64,000 nt of DNA, taken from contig WNNJ02003665.1 in assembly GCA_012934845.2 (NCBI GenBank), positions 248,001 through 312,000 on the forward strand, given 5' to 3'. Shown here piece after piece: positions 33,680-43,430 of this stretch. The position numbers and the translations under genes were made by a program. Position 1 is the first letter of the stretch; each line of letters starts with the position of its first letter. Below the pieces are notes generated by a model. That model worked only from the letters and a program-made list of their open reading frames with translations, was not told the origin of the DNA and did no database searches. The DNA comes from Pomphorhynchus laevis. Taxonomy: Eukaryota; Acanthocephala; Palaeacanthocephala; Echinorhynchida; Pomphorhynchidae.

Positions 33680-33810
33680 AAGTATTGACTATTAACAACC
33701 CAAATTATAGGAACATATAAAATTGACTTTTATTTTAAATTTTAATTTTAAATTTTTACTTGATATAAATTATAAAAAATCTTATAAAAAATCTTATAAA
33801 ATTTTATAAA
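33680..33810 (+). mobile_element. PLE tail fragment with short tandem repeat
   Basis: TTGACTTTTATTTTAAATTT and a TTGATATAAATTATAAAAAA block match the tail middle. The last part is a tandem AAAAATCTTATA repeat of about three units. It lies immediately upstream of the next exon and its acceptor. Confidence 0.5.
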
Positions 33811-33842
33811 AAATCTTATTCGGTTTATTGCAATTAATTTAG

Positions 33843-34163
33843 ATGAAATTGAATCTTTCGTATGAAAATGAAGCTCTTGAGGATTTAAAAGATCTTATAC
33901 GGGAGATTATTCGAACATGGAATGAGGATGATACCCATAAATTCATGTGCCACTTTGCTGGCGGTGTAAGAAAGTTTGACAACCAAATATATCAAGTAAT
34001 TAGAGGCAAAGCAGGTTAGCAAACGTAAAATATATGTGCACCTTTAATCGATATTCTGCTTTTATAAGGATCATGTACGGAGATTGAAATTAAACTTAGA
34101 AGATTAATCCACGATACGTTTATTGAGTCATCACAGTCTCCGTCTCAATCAATATCGACGTAA
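33843..34163 (+). CDS. Unrecognised protein, last two exons
   Basis: Exon 33843-34014 and exon 34069-34163 flank a 54-nt GT-AG intron (AAAGCAG|GTTAGC, TATAAG|GATC). The joined frame of 88 codons ends at a TAA and stays open across the junction, which would be unlikely by chance. It reads MKLNLSYENEALEDLKDLIR, then TWNEDDTHKFMCHFAGGVRK, and ends with KLRRLIHDTFIES and a Ser/Gln tail. The sequence is mostly helical and charged, without membrane spans or a recognised motif. An AG stands right before the ATG, so the ATG may be internal to a longer protein whose upstream exons are hidden behind the PLE tails. A decayed transposase end was considered and is less likely because of the intron. I do not recognise the family. 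Confidence 0.5.
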
Positions 34164-34174
34164 TCAAGGCGGGT

Positions 34175-34295
34175 GACAAAATCTTATATCATGATTATTA
34201 ATTATTTATAATTATTTAATTTTTATTTAGCATTATTTTTGATTAATAAATTATATAAAATACGTAGACTTAGTTAGCTGATTTGATTATAAGTA
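34175..34295 (+). mobile_element. PLE tail end fragment
   Basis: An AAAATCTTATATCATGATTA block leads to TAGCATTATTTTTGATTAAT and ends in TACGTAGACTTAGTTAGCTG. It starts only a few bases after the stop codon of the preceding gene and so may supply its 3' UTR. Confidence 0.6.
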
Positions 34296-34489
34296 TGATA
34301 ACGTAGGTTTTATTATTTATTATTAATTTTATATAAATTGAATGAACGAATAAAGGGAATCTAACGAGTATTGTCTATAACCGCATCATTTTCGGTAGAT
34401 GGGGCTGAGGCTACAGAATATAGAATTGCCTTTCTACAAACGACGAGGAATTATCAAAACAGATCCGGAGTGTAAGTTTAGGCGGATAG

Positions 34490-34540
34490 TTACATCTTAT
34501 TATTTATAAATAATATAAAATACGTAGACTCAGTTAGTTG
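34490..34540 (+). mobile_element. PLE terminal motif
   Basis: The AAAATACGTAGACTCAGTTA terminal motif occurs with only about 40 bp of tail before it. Confidence 0.55.
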
Positions 34541-34602
34541 GAATATTGAAAGTAACATAATTTACATTCCATTACGTTCGGTGAATCGATTTAGAATGGA
34601 TG
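34541..34602 (+). repeat. 60-bp direct repeat, unit 1
   Basis: AATATTGAAAGTAACATAAT and the next 40 bases, with CCATTACGTTCGGTGAATCG, recur at 35129-35191 with few changes. Both follow different contexts. The function is unknown. Confidence 0.7.
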
Positions 34603-34765
34603 TAATAGTCATACAGAATATACTTTTTATCTAATGGTTAGCACAGTGGTTTTGTATTAATTAGTACCGTGTTCTTTTGAACTATGAAATTAATATAATG
34701 ATCGCAATTTTAAGATCATCTTAATATTACAATCAAGCCTTTTCCATTTAAGGTATATTTCTCAG

Positions 34766-34829
34766 GAAACTGTGTTGTGTCATACGAATGCCGCTTCGTT
34801 TAAAAGCTGTTCTGATACTATGTGATGAG
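34766..34829 (+). other. Possible first coding exon
   Basis: A strong acceptor-like TTTCTCAG precedes and a consensus donor GAG|GTAAGT follows. An ATG at 34788 opens 14 codons (MPLRLKAVLILCDE) that end in phase at the donor. The next exon could not be matched in phase: joining to the AG near 34891 gives an early stop. It could be a coding start, an untranslated exon or chance. Confidence 0.25.
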
Positions 34830-35128
34830 GTAAGTCCTAATAAAAGTATATAATAAATTAATGATTTGACAAAGCAAATATATGTTTTAGCATTACGAGA
34901 TACTCTAATACAAAGTTATTTTAAGTTTAGACAAACAATAATTATCATGAGTTTGGACTCCAAAAGGTATGAAAAAACCACAGGTTGGGAATAAGAGAAA
35001 ATTTGGCAACTAGAAAAGTTTACTTGTGTGAGGCCAACTCCTTTCTGGCAACAGTACACCTTATCATAGGAGATTTAAAAAATTACATCCTAAATATTAA
35101 TTTTCTATATTAATAAATCACATCCTTG

Positions 35129-35191
35129 CAATATTGAAAGTAACATAATTTACTTCCCATTACGTTTGGTGAATCGAGTTAGATTATGACT
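35129..35191 (+). repeat. 60-bp direct repeat, unit 2
   Basis: Copy of 34541-34602 with the same orientation, about 590 bp downstream. Confidence 0.7.
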
Positions 35192-35404
35192 TTATATTCA
35201 TTTTATGTAACATATCAAATGTCCCTCATTATGTTAGAAGTTATATTATTACATCATATTATTGGGAATAACTCATTATTTCCAACATGTACTAGGATTC
35301 GATTCCAGCACTCGTTTGTTATTATAAACTTAATACAAATATTGACGTCGTATAATAACTATTGACATATTTCAACTTGAGTTATAGAACATCTTAGGAT
35401 AATG

Positions 35405-35465
35405 ATATTTATTTATTTTTAATTTATAGTACAAAATACTTGGACTCAGTTAGCTGATCTTATTA
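35405..35465 (+). mobile_element. PLE terminal motif
   Basis: The sequence TATTTATTTTTAATTTATAG leads to AAAATACTTGGACTCAGTTA and GCTGAT, the end of a PLE tail with a few changes. Confidence 0.5.
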
Positions 35466-35540
35466 CAAAATAGCTTGATATATAAAACTGAAAAATCTTT
35501 AGTAATATAATTAAAGGATTTTAATATATATTTTTTATTT

Positions 35541-35906
35541 AACTTGATTACATCTGTGAGCTGAAATTCTTCTGATAGTGTCACGACATTATCCTCACAG
35601 GTATTATTCCTATTCTTGATACAGCAGGACGCTACTAATCAGTCTGGGTGGGTCTCATCAGCTGCTGACCCAGACCTACATTTAACGTTTCGACCCTTAT
35701 TTTCTCCTATCTCCGTACACTGGTGCTGATCAGATTCGAACTCAGGACGTCTGTATCGCGATTTAACGCTACATCCACTCAGCTGGCTGCTCCAGTGGTG
35801 AAGATATACATTTCTGTATATTGCTTTTGGTAGGGGATCGTATTCTAACGATCTATTATAAAACCTACCTAGTTATGTGTGATCCGCTAGCCGGATCACT
35901 GATTTT
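35541..35906 (-). mobile_element. tRNA-derived SINE, unit 1
   Basis: On the minus strand the unit has a hairpin leader (GTGATCCGGCTAGCGGATCA and a GATCGT/ACGATC stem), a tRNA-like part at 35799-35719, a body and an AT-rich end. The tRNA-like part shows an A-box-like CCAGCTGAGTGG (35786-35775) and a B-box GAGTTCGAATCT (35743-35732), so transcription by RNA polymerase III is likely. The body at 35697-35650 holds GGGTCGAAAC and later CTGATGAGACCC, the two conserved parts of a hammerhead ribozyme in the right relative order. It differs from unit 2 by about 20 extra bases near 35627-35646. Confidence 0.72.
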
Positions 35907-35934
35907 TCATGCTGCCACTTGCAATGAATGTTTT

Positions 35935-36293
35935 TAATTTAACTTGATTACATCTGTGAGCTGAAATTCTTCTGATTGTGGCACGACATTATCCTCACAG
36001 GTATTGTTCCTATTCTTGATACAGCCTGGGTGGGTCTCATCAGCTGCTGACCTAGACCTACATTTCACGTTTCGACCGTTATTTCCTGCTTTCTCCGTAC
36101 ACTGGTGCTGATCGGATTCGAACTCAGGACGTCTGTAGCGATTCAACGCTACATCCACTCAGCTGGCTGCTCCAGTGGTGTAGATATACATTTCTGTATA
36201 TTGCTTTTGGTAGGGGATCGTATTCTAACGATCTATTAGAAACCTACCTAGTTGTGTGATCTATTAGAAACCTACCTAGCCGGATCACTGATA
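35935..36293 (-). mobile_element. tRNA-derived SINE, unit 2
   Basis: The second unit lies about 400 bp from unit 1 in the same orientation and is roughly 90% alike. tRNA-like part 36179-36101 with B-box GAGTTCGAATCC, which is closer to consensus than unit 1. The hammerhead-like core is at 36079-36032 (GGTCGAAAC, CTGATGAGACCC). The leader is partly duplicated (two AACCTACCTAG blocks near 36240-36280). The apparent 74-codon frame across it is not a gene. Confidence 0.72.
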
Positions 36294-36404
36294 TATATTT
36301 TTTTATATAATTAAATAATTTTAATATTAAATTATATAAAATAGTTTTTATTAAATAAATATTTTCTTATATATTTTTTAATTATAAAAAATAGTATTTT
36401 AAAC

Positions 36405-36475
36405 TGATGGCATGACAGTTCCTCCTGATGATTTCTAATCTTATTTATCATACATTCTATATTACTTATTAATGT
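36405..36475 (+). mobile_element. PLE tail fragment
   Basis: GATGGCATGACAGTTCCTCC and TGATGATTTCTAATCTTAT match the end of the structured module and what follows. Only about 70 bp remain. Confidence 0.5.
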
Positions 36476-36485
36476 TTCAGCGCAG

Positions 36486-36800
36486 TAATTGTTAACAATT
36501 ACTTTTTAAACGTAGTTCGACAGAACAAATCTATCATCCTTACGAATATTTAATCGTAATCAGTAAATTGCAAGTTCATAGCTAAGTTAATTGTAAATGA
36601 AAAGAAAATTAAGTAAAAATAGCTTAATGTAAAATAATAAAATTGTTCAGATAGCGAATTAGCTATCTGAACAATTAATTTTCCGACGTTGCTACTATTA
36701 ACAATTACTTTTCTAACGTAGCTTTATGAATTAACCACTAACTGATTACCATTTAATATTTCTGATAATGACAGATTTGTTCTTTCGTAACAATTCAATT
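36486..36800. repeat. Foldback element with long imperfect inverted repeats
   Basis: The left side has a perfect 18-bp palindrome GTAATTGTTAACAATTAC (36486-36503) and AGAACAAATCTATCATCC..TTACG; the right side has the complement (ACAGATTTGTTCTTTCG, 36770-36788) about 270 bp away. The centre is a perfect 15-bp stem, AATTGTTCAGATAGC with GCTATCTGAACAATT (36642-36677), loop 6. The whole could fold into one hairpin, as in MITEs. There is no coding capacity. Confidence 0.55.
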
Positions 36801-38040
36801 TTAATTTGCTGATTATGCCCTTTTTAATTCAATGAAATTATCAAAACCAGCAGGTATGCTTGCGATTATAGGATTTATATCGTCATATGAATGCTATTTA
36901 TCGATTGTAATTAACAGTTACATTGCCTTTTTACGTTGAAATTGAAACTTACTTCTATACGTTGAAATTTGACATATTGAAATGTTCGAATGCTCACACG
37001 TTTATCTGTTGAACAACTAAACAGCTTGTTGCCTTCAAATTTAAAACTACTGTTACAAATTCAAAAAGTAATGTAAAAATTAAATGTGAAAATTAAAAGT
37101 AGATTAAAAATATCATATCATTTTATTTGATATTAATTATAATGTTCAATTAAGTTACTTTGTTTTAATTTATTTAATTTAAATAATTATTTATATAATT
37201 TAATATAATTTAATTATAATTAAATTCATAATTTCGAATAGAGTAAATGAGAAAATATTGTAGGCGTTCATTATCCTGTCATAAATTAGTTAAAAATTGT
37301 CTTAATTGCACTTTAAATTTATAATCAAATTATTGCCTTAAAGTATTCGTTTCATTTTTTTATTCAGAATTGATAGTGATTTCAAATAAGTGTTTCCTTT
37401 ACGGTAAGCGTATATCTTACACATTAGTCGTATCACGAAACTATCCGCATTCTCATTGCAGTTCTGCGTCATTAAAATATTTCGTAATCACAGGAACTTA
37501 GTTACAATTATATATTGGAATACATTGATATCATAATTTTTGGCTTCAGTTAAGATACCAGTTTGCTATTTCCAGGATATAATCACCAGACTATATAATA
37601 TATTTCACGTAAACTGATTATGGAATATAATTCACATAAACTATCTGGGGTAGGATTATTACTATATAAAGAAATTCCTAAAATTGTTATTTCTAAATCA
37701 TAATTAGATTCATTTCAAATTGACGACATTTTTTTCGTCAGCATAAAAACACAGCGACCTGAAATCGAACTCTTGAAATGCTGTAAGCTTAAATGCATGA
37801 TTTAGTTTTGAAGTTGGTGTAGATATGAAGATAAAAATACGTACAGGAGACATTTTACATAGATAATCAAGATTATGATCTCAACTCACATAAATTGACC
37901 GTTACATTTTGTATGAAATATAATTAAAGTAAAGCGAGTTATATATTGATAGTCATTTTAACATTTTTTAGATGTAAAAATTTTATAGATGTATAGATGC
38001 ATAAATATACATCATTATATAAATATATAAATATATAAAT
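36801..38040. other. AT-rich spacer, no gene seen
   Basis: No coding frame, RNA gene or repeat unit was recognised. Confidence 0.5.
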
Positions 38041-38044
38041 GTCC

Positions 38045-38860
38045 CTACTTAAAAGTAGGGTCATCTATATTTAGACAAATAAAAGGTGTTCCAAAGGGGA
38101 AGTAATACTAGTCCAATTCAAGCTGACTTATTTTTAAGCTTTATAGAATATGAATTTGCTCGTAATTGTGTAAAAAATAAATCTAAATTATATAAAGATA
38201 TGAAATATATGTTTCGATATATTGATGATATAAGTTTATTTAACTATAATAATTTTTATCAGATAAGTGAACAAATCAAATGACTTTTATTTTTAATTTC
38301 AATTTTTTATTTTAACTTGATATAAATATAAATTCTACAAAATGTTATATGATTATTTATTATTTATCTTTATTTTTATTTATATATCGTATAAAATACG
38401 TAGGCTCAGTTATCTGATTTGTTCATAATTGCGTAAATATAGATCTAAACTATATAAAATATGTTTTGATATATTGCTGTACTAAACTATAAGATATATT
38501 GTGTACTTGACTCTCACAATTTTTATATTCAATAAGCGAACAAATTTATCTAGGTAGCCTTATTCTAAATAAAACCAATATTAATGATAACGAAGGCATA
38601 TATCTAGATATCAACATTAAATTAACATCAATTAAAAATACTTTTAATTTATACCGTAAAGATGACATTTAAATTTACAAGAAACATATTTTTCCATGAG
38701 CATTCATGCATAATATTTGTAATTGCTATAATATGTGTTAATTGATGTGTTCGAAACCTTATTGATGGACCTGAAACCTGATAGCATAGCAGCTTCTCCT
38801 GATAATCTATAATCTTTATTCGAATAAATCGTCTGTTTTTATTAGTCAATTCATTGCTTT
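38045..38860 (+). mobile_element. PLE reverse transcriptase fragments with a nested tail
   Basis: Two adjacent PLE pieces lie in plus orientation. The first (38060-38275) encodes FRQIKGVP and ADLFLSFIEYEFARNC, then YMFRYIDDISLFNYNN, after which the frame meets a PLE tail (38270-38425, ending TACGTAGGCTCAGTTATCTG). The second (38426-38690) is an independent, more decayed copy of the region around and after the catalytic motif, through FKFTRNIFFHEHSC. A partial structured module (38780-38815) and a TTATTAGTCAATTCAT follow. Either one element inserted into another, or tandem copies collapsed. Confidence 0.65.
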
Positions 38861-39011
38861 GGCGAGCAATGATCTAAACATCTTCCATAATGATAATGAC
38901 TTGATGATAACCTATAATCAAGTTCTAAGTTCTATCTTAACTTCTCCCAAACCGTATTATTCGCTTCGATAACTGCTCGAGCTGAAGCTCTATTTCCCCT
39001 TCGGTACTTGT

Positions 39012-40110
39012 CTACAGCTTCCAATGATTTATCTGACAAAATTGCTTTATAAACCAGCTTCTTTTGTTAGACAAAAAATCTCTAACTGTTGGTGTCCACC
39101 AATAAGTTAGAATATTTCCGCGACAAGCGCCTAAGGTCTTCGAGCAACAACTTTTCATAGTTGTTTTGGCAAGCAAAGATCTGAACAAATCCCATTCCTG
39201 ATCAATGTTCATCACCTCTTCTGGAAACCTAGAGAAGTCTTCCCGGATCTAGCCATAAAAACGTTCTTTGACAGAAACATCTGCTAGACACTCCCAGCAC
39301 GCCCTCACACAAAGTTTGGGTTTACCCGACTTGTCTAGTTCTTAATCCTACCATCGAAGTTCACTAACTATAAGGTGGTGATCGCTTGACAACTTAGCCC
39401 TCTCTTCACACGAGTGTCCAGAACATTACGTCGCAGATCAGATGAAACGATTACAAAATCGATCATTGATCTTTGACTGAGAGAATCCTGATACCATGTG
39501 CATCTATGGATCTCCTTATATTCAAACATGGTGTTGGTTATGCACAAATTGTTACGAGAACAACAGTGCAATAATTCAACATCAATCGCATTCAGATAGG
39601 AGAGTATGTTCGTCCCCAACACTCCTCTCCATGTGCTACTGTCACTACCAACAGAATGTTCCTCCCCAACATTCCTTTCCAAGTGCTACTGTCACTACCA
39701 ACATGAGCATTAAAGTCACCCAATAGAACGAAGGAATCTCGAACAGGAGTACCATCAAGCAGAGCCTGAAGATCTTCCACGAAAGATGCGTATTCCGAGA
39801 TAATGTTGGGAGCATACGCACACACAACAGTTATCCCCTTTCCCTCTTTGACTAAAAGTCTCAGAGACGCCAGCCTTTCGTTCACTGGGTTTAGCCTCTC
39901 TACTACGAACGACAACCGCGGACTTGTAAGTATCCCACACCCGCCCACCATCGCTTTCCGTTAATAACTCTCGAATAGTTCAAGGTTTAACCTTAATCCA
40001 AAAGTTTAGTTCAGTTCCAGCAATTTCTTCAACTAATTCTGGTTCATTCCCCGTCAGCGAGATGATATTCGACGTTCCTATATGAAGACTAGTTCGCTTC
40101 GGATGTTAAT
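39012..40110 (-). pseudogene. LINE D APE-type endonuclease and linker
   Basis: The minus strand reads GTSNIISLTGNEPELVEEIA (about 40070), GILTSPRLSFVVERLNPVNE, KGITVVCAYAPN, VLLGDFNAHVGSDSSTWKG (39720-39660), then ITNTMFEYKEIHRCTWYQDS, SMIDFVIVSSDLRRNVLDTR and, after breaks, WWTPTVRDFLSN (linker, 39110). These are the conserved blocks of the exonuclease-endonuclease-phosphatase fold of LINE ORF2. A tandem 50-bp duplication around 39608-39707 copies the GSDSSTW part and shifts the frame. The SDHH catalytic end is disrupted. Confidence 0.75.
39608..39707 (-). repeat. Two-unit 50-bp tandem duplication in LINE D
   Basis: Unit 1 (GTTCGTCCCCAACACTCCTC, 39608-39657) and unit 2 (GTTCCTCCCCAACATTCCTT, 39658-39707) match closely along 50 bp. 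Fifty is not a multiple of three, so the duplication breaks the endonuclease frame. Confidence 0.85.
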
Positions 40111-40320
40111 GCCTCATTCGCTGTCTCCGTACAACTACCCGGTCACACAGTACCCGGCAATAATAACTCATCCGGTCAGTGATTAGTTGACCATTCTTCA
40201 TAGCTCTTAATTTATTCTTTGTAAATATCTTGCTTGGCATGTTCATTATCTTTATTTTGCTTCTTCGGTTATCTCCCGTAACCGCTATCTTTTGATGATC
40301 CCGCATCGATAATCTTATGA

Positions 40321-40612
40321 AACAGGCATCTGTGATTCCTTTTCGCTTTTTCGTACATTGTCCAATCTGCCTTTGGAGTCATTTGAGTGATTTTGTTTCT
40401 TCGGCTAACTTATCTTCCCGATATCATTTGATGATTCAACATCGCTACTGTAAAAAACAGGCCATCGTGACTTTGTTCTGCCTTTTCGTCCATTTTTCAA
40501 TCCGCCGTTGGAGTCATAAGAGAAATCTAAGATAGTTTATCTGAACCGCTCCTCGAAGAGGCTTATTGGCGATAGGTACCAGCTTAATACTTAAATGACT
40601 AGCACCTAGCAG
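40321..40612 (-). repeat. Leader repeat units of LINE D or a SINE-like repeat
   Basis: Two related units of about 120 bp (GGCATCTGTGATTCCTTTTC near 40326 and GGCCATCGTGACTTTGTTCT near 40459), each with CAATCTGCC or CAATCCGCC and GTTGGAGTCAT-type blocks. A third related copy lies at 42213-42449. Their place directly upstream of the LINE D endonuclease suggests 5' UTR monomers, but the solo copy at 42213 could also mean an independent repeat. Confidence 0.5.
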
Positions 40613-42114
40613 TCCTATAAATAATAAATAATTGTTATATAATTTATATCAAGTTAACATTTAAAATTGAAATTAGAAATTTCAAATTTAATAGGTATAT
40701 ATTTAAAACTAGATTACTGTAAAAATAAAATTAAACAAAAGATGTCATATGTATAAACCATATTTTTAGAATAACTTCAACTCTCAATTCGGAAATATTT
40801 ATGAATGATGTAATAATAGAGAACTATACAAGATAATGATATTACACAAGAGTAATCAGAATTACCTGCTAATTAAATATTGCTGTAGATTTTAAAAATG
40901 GTTGCCGTCCATAAACTGAAATCTCTTAACATCGAAGTTTTATGAATAGTTGCAAAGTAAAACTTTATATTTAGACCCACTATTTAAAATCAAAATTTTT
41001 ATTACCGATATTTTTATTACCAATTTCTATTATTTTGACCAATACATATTTACAAATCTCGATTAAACTAGATTGATTATTTATAATCAATCTCGCTTAG
41101 AAGCTATTCAATTGTCTCATTTTATGTGCATTTCAAGTTTGGTGTGTAGAATCTTTAAAACAAAATACATTGAAGTATCGATGATCACGATCTTTCATTT
41201 TTGTAGACAATTGTAATTGTTAGCGATATCTTCTAGTGTATGAAATGTGATCACACTTGGTGCCATTATTTCCATTGAAATATATATAATGTCTGGGCTA
41301 TCGACACACCGTTAATAAAATGATGTTTTAAATACAGTTTTATATCAAACGTTTTTTAACATCATATCTGGTAAGAGTTGATATTCTTAGCGCATACGTT
41401 ATTTTCTTTGCTTTTTTATTGTCCTTAATTACATTCTCCTTAATTTATTCTTGCTGATATTTTTAATGAAGACTATTAGACATGAACATTTATGTACTTG
41501 AACACATTAGCTAATGTTTGGATGAGAAATTTTGATGTAATGTTTTTAGAGAAAACAAAATTTAAAATATAAATTTGTGTAACTAGACATTAGGGCGTTA
41601 CGGGTAAAGATTAATGTTGTCACAATATTTAAGCGTGATAAAACAAATTTTTAAATACACAAATACACAACATTTATACCACAAAACTATTCATACATTT
41701 TTTATTTAATATACAAATATAATAAAATAAATAATTTTATTCATGTAGCCTTATGAAATAAAAAATATATTTCGTAGCATTAAATAATTTATTTCATTAA
41801 ATTGAATTTTAATTAATTTGATAAATGAATTACAGAAGGATAATTATTTGAAGATTAATTAAGCTTAAATCATAGAAAATATAAATATTTAGTAATTTCA
41901 ATCAAAATAATTCATTGATTATTGATCGCGACCAATTCCTGGTTTAGTGTAACACAACATAACTTTAATCTTAAAAGTAACTTTAGTATCAAAAAACATC
42001 CTCCGATATTTTGCCCAATAGGATAAATCTCCTTAAATATTATTACTAATATTGTAATCCCTGGGCACTTTGTAAAGTGTTTTCACAAGATTTATGACTA
42101 GTCTTATTCACGCT
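40613..42114. other. AT-rich spacer, no gene seen
   Basis: The first 70 bp resemble the middle of a PLE tail in minus orientation. Beyond that no gene or repeat was recognised. Confidence 0.45.
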
Positions 42115-42212
42115 TTATTTCAGCAAATACTTAGTAAACATGTATTTGGCTCCGCTGCTGTATTGGGTTGAGAAGCTGTCCTGAACCTGATAAAATAACA
42201 GTTTTTCCTGTT
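42115..42212 (+). mobile_element. PLE structured module, interrupted
   Basis: CATGTATTTGGCTCCGCTGC to CCTGATAAAATAACAGTTTT and TCCTG is a PLE module that breaks off exactly where the repeat at 42213 begins. Confidence 0.6.
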
Positions 42213-42449
42213 AGCAGGCCTCCGTGATTCTTTTCCGCCTTTTCGTTCATTGTCTAATCTGCCGTTGGAGTCATCGGAGAGATCTGAGATAGTCTATGAA
42301 AAGACTAGTCCTACAGCTTATGCAAACCGGCCAATTATTTAGCCGTTGATCGACGAATGTCGAACATACGTTGCCTAGGCCGCTCCACTAAGAGTCTAAT
42401 TGGCAATAGATACCAGTTTAATACTTAATCGACTGGCACCGAGCGACCC
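42213..42449. repeat. Solo copy of the LINE D leader repeat
   Basis: GGCCTCCGTGATTCTTTTCC and the following CCGTTGGAGTCATCGGAGAG match the second unit at 40459-40540. The end (TTGGCAATAGATACCAGTTT and a GACTGGCACCGAGC block) also matches 40565-40605. It interrupts a PLE tail. Confidence 0.6.
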
Positions 42450-43430
42450 CGATATCATTTACAATCAGACATTTAAAATGTCTTATTTTAAATTGAACAA
42501 ATTTATCCAGGTTGCTTCATTCTTAATAAAACTAATATTAATGATAAAGAAGGTATATATCTTGATATGATCATTAAAGTAACATCAATTAAAACTACTT
42601 TTAATTTATATCGTAAAGATGACAAAGTTAAATTTACAAGAACATTAAATGAACATTAAATTTACATCAATTAAAACTACTATTAATTTTTATGGTAAAA
42701 TGATATATTTAAATTTACAAGAAACATTTTTGCACGATCATTCATGCATACCATATAATATTAATTATTGATTAATGGATGATGTAAAAGATTTTTCTTT
42801 CTCTTTAAGCAATAATTCACTCTTTGCATCTAATCAATATTTTTGGTATATGATGGTAAATGCAGTTGCATTCAAATATATTTTAATAATTGTTTTTTTT
42901 CATACGTCTTAAATAATAATCAAACTTCATAAGTGGAAATATGTCATTAGCATTTATTTGACCCTGTTGTAATGTTGGGTCAAGGAATAGGGGCCGAAAC
43001 TTGAGAACCGGTTTCATTCGATAACCTCCAATCCTTATTCGTATACATCGTATATCATGAGTTGTATATATACATCGTATATTGAATTAATATAGCTTGA
43101 TTTTTATTCTGTTTTGATTATAAATTTTAACTTTATTTTAATATAAATCATATAAAATGATTTATATTTATATCAATTTTTGGAATAGGGGCCGACACCT
43201 GATAACATAGCAGTTGCTACTGATGATCTATAATCTTTATTATGATACATCATATGTTATTTATTAGTCAATTCATAAAAATTGACTTTTATTTTAAATT
43301 TTAACTATAAATAAATATAAATCATATAAAATCTTTTATAATTATATAATTATTTATTTTATTTATCATCATTTTTAATTTATATAGTATAAAATAATTA
43401 GGCTCAGTTAGCTGATCGGATTTGTTCATG
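42450..43430 (+). mobile_element. PLE fragments and two tails
   Basis: 42490-42750 is the end of the reverse transcriptase ORF: a duplicated stretch (INLYRKDD-like codons appear twice) and then KFTRNIFARSFMHTI. A structured module with heavy change is found at 42915-43040, and a second tail from about 43190 (GGGGCCGACACCTGATAACA) to the terminal AGGCTCAGTTAGCTGATCGG at 43425. All pieces are plus strand. Confidence 0.6.

Larger units (their letters stand above)
38870..40320 (-). mobile_element. LINE D, endonuclease-only fragment
   Basis: A GC-richer minus-strand block with the APE endonuclease and the linker of a non-LTR element, but without a reverse transcriptase. The 3' break at about 38870 abuts the PLE tail. 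Unlike LINE E, this copy has lost the 3' part, which is unusual for target-primed insertion and suggests a later deletion or a chimera. The clade is not that of LINEs A-C. Confidence 0.7.

Noticed and set aside
33843-34017. Mariner/Tc1-like transposase C-terminus
   Set aside because: The LEDLKDLIRE..W pattern is vaguely similar, but the frame continues across a good 54-nt intron to a stop, which favours a host gene.
35934-36158. 74-codon ORF in SINE unit 2
   Set aside because: It crosses the tRNA-like part and the hammerhead-like core and is not open in unit 1.
35719-36179. Two tRNA genes
   Set aside because: A and B boxes are present, but the acceptor stem does not close and the cloverleaf is incomplete; both lie inside longer repeated units, so they are SINE heads.
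36395-36475. A further hammerhead from CTGATGA-like TCCTGATGATT
   Set aside because: Only the end of the PLE module remains; no partner strands are present.
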